The position numbers and the translations under genes are program-made. From Artemia franciscana (Eukaryota > Arthropoda > Branchiopoda > Anostraca > Artemiidae), in assembly GCF_032884065.1 (NCBI RefSeq), contig NC_088873.1:9063702-9127701 (forward strand): 64,000 nt of DNA. The letters are read 5' to 3'. This document shows, piece by piece, positions 59,874 to 64,000 of this stretch (the first letter of the stretch is position 1; each line of letters begins with the position of its first letter). The notes below the pieces were generated by a model. That model did no database searches. It had not been told where the DNA came from and was given only the letters and a program-made list of their open reading frames with translations.

Positions 59874-60677
59874 TTTTTGCTACATGTGAGACACGTACTG
59901 GTACGATGTTTACTCTTATTCCGCATCTAGAACTGATGTGGAACTGAGAACTAATGTTTTTACTTATTCTTACATCAGTGAATAATAATAAAATAAGCAG
60001 AAATAGCAAGACTAATAATAATAACTGATGAATTTAATATAGCCGTTAATACTAATGATTTGCAGAAGCCTCAATAATTTCGAAACTCTGCATTAGAATT
60101 CATAGATGATCACTTCATGTGAATATTTTCCCATTAGGATATTCTGAGTGAGACTGATGAATGAAGAAATTAAATGCCGAGTAAAGATAGGGTTTTAAAT
60201 TTGGAGGGGGAATATATAGAATGTACCAGAAAAGTTGTCCAATGTATAAAAAAAAAATGCAAGATAGAGTTCCTAAATTAAGATGCAGGAAGTTCCAAGG
60301 CATCAGTGCTGCATGCTGACACCTTTGAACTTAGAAAAGGGGAGGTCCCCCTACCTGAATGTAATGAGTCAAGAAATTAGTTCCACAGATCAATAAAGCT
60401 TCAATAAGTAATAAAAAACATACCACTTATTCCCTGAATTCAAGGGAATTCAAAGAAATTAGGTTACGCACAGTTTACAAATTCTTTAGTTACCTTATTT
60501 TTAAAATTAACCACAAAAGGTAATTCTCACCACAACTTTGAAATTTATACAAAATACCAGCCTTGTGTTGCCATAACTGTAGAGCTTTAGTTGCAACAAA
60601 AAGTGAATTATAGGCCAGGCCTAGACAATGACCAAATCACAACCTATGGTTAATTCACAGGTGCTAAATGCAAACCT

Positions 60678-60945
60678 TCTGAGTACCTACTAAGTTACCT
60701 TTTCTGTAGAGTCCTCCTGCAGGCCACTCAGCGCGTCCTCAGGTGGTGAAATGGGAACGTCTTACAGATATGCAGGATACCTCCGTGGAGCAGGGAGGCA
60801 CAGACCAAAGGGGAGCCCAGTTTCCAGGGGTCTTGAAATATAACTTGAACACCGTCACCCGGGAGACATAAATACAGGTAGAGGAGGAGGACGGTCCCTC
60901 TGATATGCACTTGGCACGGCCTACCGGCGTGTGGACACGTCCTGC
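60678..60945 (+). repeat. GC-rich LINE-leader module, unit 4
   Basis: Copy of the same module, with CCTCCTGCAGGCC in place of CCTCCCGCAGGCC at its start. Confidence 0.75.
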
Positions 60946-61290
60946 CAGTCACAATTCACTCAAGTACTCTCATTTAGCCTACTATTGAAACTAAGCCACT
61001 TTCATTTTCACAAGATTTATTACTACTCATTATATTTTCAATAATATCCACAATTCCCAGAACAACAAAGTTTGTTTCTATCTTTTAAACTTTGAAATTA
61101 GCATTCTTGCATAAATTAATTTTTCTGTGGCCTATAACACTCAATTGAGCGAATACTGCATTAAGTTACTGAAACCAATCATTATGAAAACTTAACTGAA
61201 ACAACATATTCATTTAAATGAATACTTCAATGGAATCATTTAAGTATCCAAGGTTTTGCAAACTTTGAAGTCAGGCAAATTTTACATGAT

Positions 61291-62693
61291 ATCCATGCTG
61301 ATGATGATGATTTTATTAAGTGATTAAACCTTTAAAAAATATTTCACTGCAAAATGTCTAAAAACTAACATTACAAAGAAAAAAAACGAGAATAAATGAA
61401 ACTAATAAATGTTACAATCAAGGGCAACAATCAGGTATAAATATCGAATATTAGCACAAACCAGTCTTTAAGTTGAATACGAAAACCTCTTCGAACATTT
61501 CCTTAATACTTTATCAGAAACTACTGAGCTAGGACGAAATGGGAAATTCATTCCTAAAGAATGGAGTTCTAGTTCTATACCAAAACGTTGTAAAAATAAA
61601 CAGGACAAGTAAACAGGAACTGGGTAAAAGTTTTACTTTCACCACAAATGTACTCTCTGCTTCTATCTTTTCCAGTTTTATTTAAGAAATAATTTAACCA
61701 ACAATATCCTGTTATAATTTGTGTTAGCTGGTGTGTAATGTTCATTTTAGAAGCAGCTATTAAATGGTCTTTTGTTGGAAAGAATAGTAATGGCCATGAA
61801 CTAACTCCATTAGTGAAACCTTGATGCCACTTTTCATAGAGAGCAATTTTCAGTTTACGTCTATCTAAAGGAAAGAGATTTGAGCTATCATCTGAATGAA
61901 CATCCAAAAAAACTGTTATAACCTCATCTATGCATAGTGACTTTATCCTGCTGGACATTGGGATGACTGGTGCAGAAGCCTCTGGCCAGTATTCTAGTCT
62001 ACCCGTTTTTGCATAGCGCATAATTGTTAATTCTTTAGCTCTTAAATCTACTGGTAAAACTTCTTCTAACGCTGTTAGTCCGTCAGTTTGAGCGGTGCGG
62101 AAAGATTTTCTTATTAAAATTAGAGAAAGCCTTTGAACTGATCTTAGCAGTCGGACAATATATTTTTTGTTTAATGCTGCAATCCATACCGGGACTGCAT
62201 ATAGAGCCCAAGTACATTTAGCTGCACACATCAATTTTGTAGAATATTGTTTTGCAGAATTTATCCGGTTTCTAATATGTTCCCTCCATGATAACTTCCT
62301 GTCTAAGGTAACTCCCAAATATTTAGCTTTTTCTTTTATTTCAATTACAATACCATTAAAAACATGGTCAGGTTTAGGAAATATTCGTTTACTAGTGAAA
62401 ATAACTGCTTCTGTTTTCTTTGAATCCAAAACTAATTTATTACTACTCGCCCAACGATCAAAGATTCAAAAAACCTCAGATGTTGTAAACTCTAAATCAC
62501 TTTTATTCTTGCCCGAAATGGTAACAGACACATCATCAGCTTAAGCATGTATGTGAGAATTATTGGGCAACTTTAAATCTAATAAGTCACTCAAATTAAT
62601 ATTCCACCTCGTGGACAGGATTTCTCAATATTTAAAGAAAACTCATTATTATACGATACAACTCTGTCTGATAGATAGCTATGCAACAACTTA
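61291..62693 (-). mobile_element. R1/I-like LINE, 3' third, unit 4
   Basis: Contains the 284-codon C-terminal frame (61,575-62,429), the catalytic box with its TAA, and sequence up to the region encoding LLHSYLS, cut by the array edge at 62,693. Confidence 0.85.
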
Positions 62694-63200
62694 GAAATTG
62701 TGTACTGGAAAAATTTTCCAGAATTCCTATACAAAATTTCTTTATATATCTTGCTTTCTATTTACTGGCTCAATTTCAAGCTTGGAAGTGTTAAGGGTAA
62801 TTGTCCCAGTAAATTTTAACCAGGATTGTATTGTTCAGAGGATGTTTCCAAGGGGGATTTCTCCGTGGAGGTGAAGCCAGATTTCCTGGCTTTATTTAAA
62901 AAATGATCAGAAATTAAATAGAAAAACAAGTTTTTTCAACTGAAATTAAGGAGCATTATTAAAACTTAAAAATAACAAAAATTATTACATATACGAGGGG
63001 GGTTGCCTCCTCCTCAACACTGCGCTCTTTATCCTAAAGTTTAAATTTTGTCCCAATTCTTTAAAAACGACTCCTCAAACACAAAGGGCGTTTTATTAAA
63101 ACAGTAAGTAACTTTTTTACAAATGCTGAAAAACTTTAGCATGAAGAGCGGGGTGTAGAGGAGGGGGGAGACCCCCTCCTCTATGGGGGCACTGTGGGGG
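62694..63200. other. Right flank of the array, no gene
   Basis: AT-rich sequence with a GC patch near 62,995-63,035 and another near 63,140-63,200. No coding content recognised. Confidence 0.5.
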
Positions 63201-64000
63201 ACTTGGGGGGAGGTCCGGATTTCTGGCAATTCCGCGAGATCGGTACTTCCTGATGCAATAGGACGATGAAACTTGGCAGGCATATCAGGGACTCGAACAG
63301 ACTAACTTGAGATTAGTCGTTTCCCCGATCCGACCATCGTGGGGGGAGTGGAGGGATGGGAATCCGGAAACTAGTGGCATGCATAACTTTTAAACGGGTG
63401 ATCGGATTTCAATGAAACTTGGCAAGTGGAAAGAAATATCGTCTCAGATGTTCCATGTCAAGTCTGGATCTGATCCGATATTTGTGGGGGGTGGGTGGAG
63501 GTGCCCACCGGGAAACTCGTGAAATACTTGTAGTCGAGGGATTGGACAGGGTAGGCTCCGATTCCAGTCGAACTTGATGGACGGGAACCGGAGATGTCAA
63601 AGATGTGACTTTTATTTTTTCAAGTCGTGTTCGGCCACAGTAGGGGGCCGGGAAATTGTGTGGCTCGCATATGGGTCAAATGAGTGCAGCGATTTAAATG
63701 AGACTTGGAATGTAAAGTAAGCATATGCCCTAGATGACATATTTTACTGTCCGAACCAGATCCGACCACGGTCGGGGAGGGGGATTTATTGAAAAATGCT
63801 GAGATTCGAGTGAAACTTGATAGGTGGTGAGACAAGATGCTCTAGATGATCCGTTCACGAGTGTTCGAGCCAGATTTGGCCGCGAAAGGGGCAGCTGGAA
63901 GGAGGTACCGGAAACCGTGTTGCACGTCTAGGGATTAAACGAATAGGTTTAATAGATGATCCGAGGCGATGCCAGAAATGCACCGACTTGAGTGAATCTG
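63200..64000. repeat. Degenerate GC-richer satellite
   Basis: Loose iterations of ~100-170 bp carry GATGAAACTTGGCAGG-like motifs (63,266, 63,410, 63,560, 63,690, 63,805) and GATCCGACCATCGTGGGG-like motifs (63,336, 63,470, 63,750). Strong runs of G occur in each. Units differ greatly in sequence and length, so the array is old. It continues to the window end. The minus-strand open frames here follow the repeats and carry no domain I recognise. Confidence 0.65.

Larger units (their letters stand above)
59874..62693. repeat. Macrosatellite unit 4, truncated (2,820 bp)
   Basis: Begins TTTTTGCTACATGTGAGACA and includes the GC-rich module and the 3' third of the LINE. It stops at GCAACAACTTA, inside the reverse transcriptase, where unrelated sequence follows. 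Its left half carries unit 1-type variants and its LINE part carries unit 2/3-type variants. Confidence 0.93.

Overview
This window looks like a repeat-dominated stretch of an invertebrate nuclear genome, most likely an arthropod. The only intact host gene I can support is SEC62 on the minus strand near the left end. Nearly everything else is mobile-element sequence: Helitrons, four kinds of LINE, two hAT-type transposase remnants, tRNA-derived repeats, a foldback element and several satellites. The degenerate GC-rich repeats at the right end and the T-rich, TA-rich Helitron style remind me of brine shrimp (Artemia) sequence. That is recollection, not a search result, and should be held loosely. 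There is no sign of a prokaryotic or organellar source, and I see no LTR retroelement, Polinton or other virus-like element.

Layout. 0-2.9 kb: AT-rich DNA with a decayed hAT transposase. 2.9-4.6 kb: a LINE remnant lying just downstream of intact SEC62. 4.6-6.8 kb: dispersed repeats, a 0.48-kb foldback element with 160-bp arms, and two tRNA-iMet-like sequences inside a direct duplication. 6.9-22 kb: a dense cluster of about a dozen Helitrons and Helitron pieces, mostly small non-autonomous copies. A typical copy has a 5' TC end with a TATATA leader, a minisatellite, the last ~60 codons of the RepHel helicase, a (TA)n run, two GC-rich hairpins and a CTAG end. Fragments of a broken autonomous RepHel gene lie at 14.4, 16.1-16.7, 17.3-19.0 and 19.2 kb. 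22.2-25.2 kb: an inverted repeat whose spacer holds another helicase fragment. Its right arm is split by a 3.6-kb RTE-like LINE with 12-bp target site duplications (25,254-28,880). 28.96-30.64 kb: a broken inverted copy of SEC62 with its 3' flank. 32.4-36.6 kb: two abutting decayed LINEs.

36.8-62.7 kb: a tandem macrosatellite of about 3.4 units, each about 7.7 kb. Each full unit carries a GC-rich module related to the leader of the RTE-like LINE, a dead R1/I-like LINE on the minus strand, a 240-bp internal duplication and the end of a ZBED5/GTF2IRD2-like hAT transposase in which the unit junction falls. 62.7-64 kb: unrelated GC-richer DNA with a degenerate satellite.

The elements do not form a pathway. 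They record successive insertion, tandem duplication and inverted duplication. The best candidates for something undescribed are the minisatellite-bearing Helitron family, with its head-to-tail and terminus-amplifying arrangements, and the 7.7-kb LINE/hAT macrosatellite.
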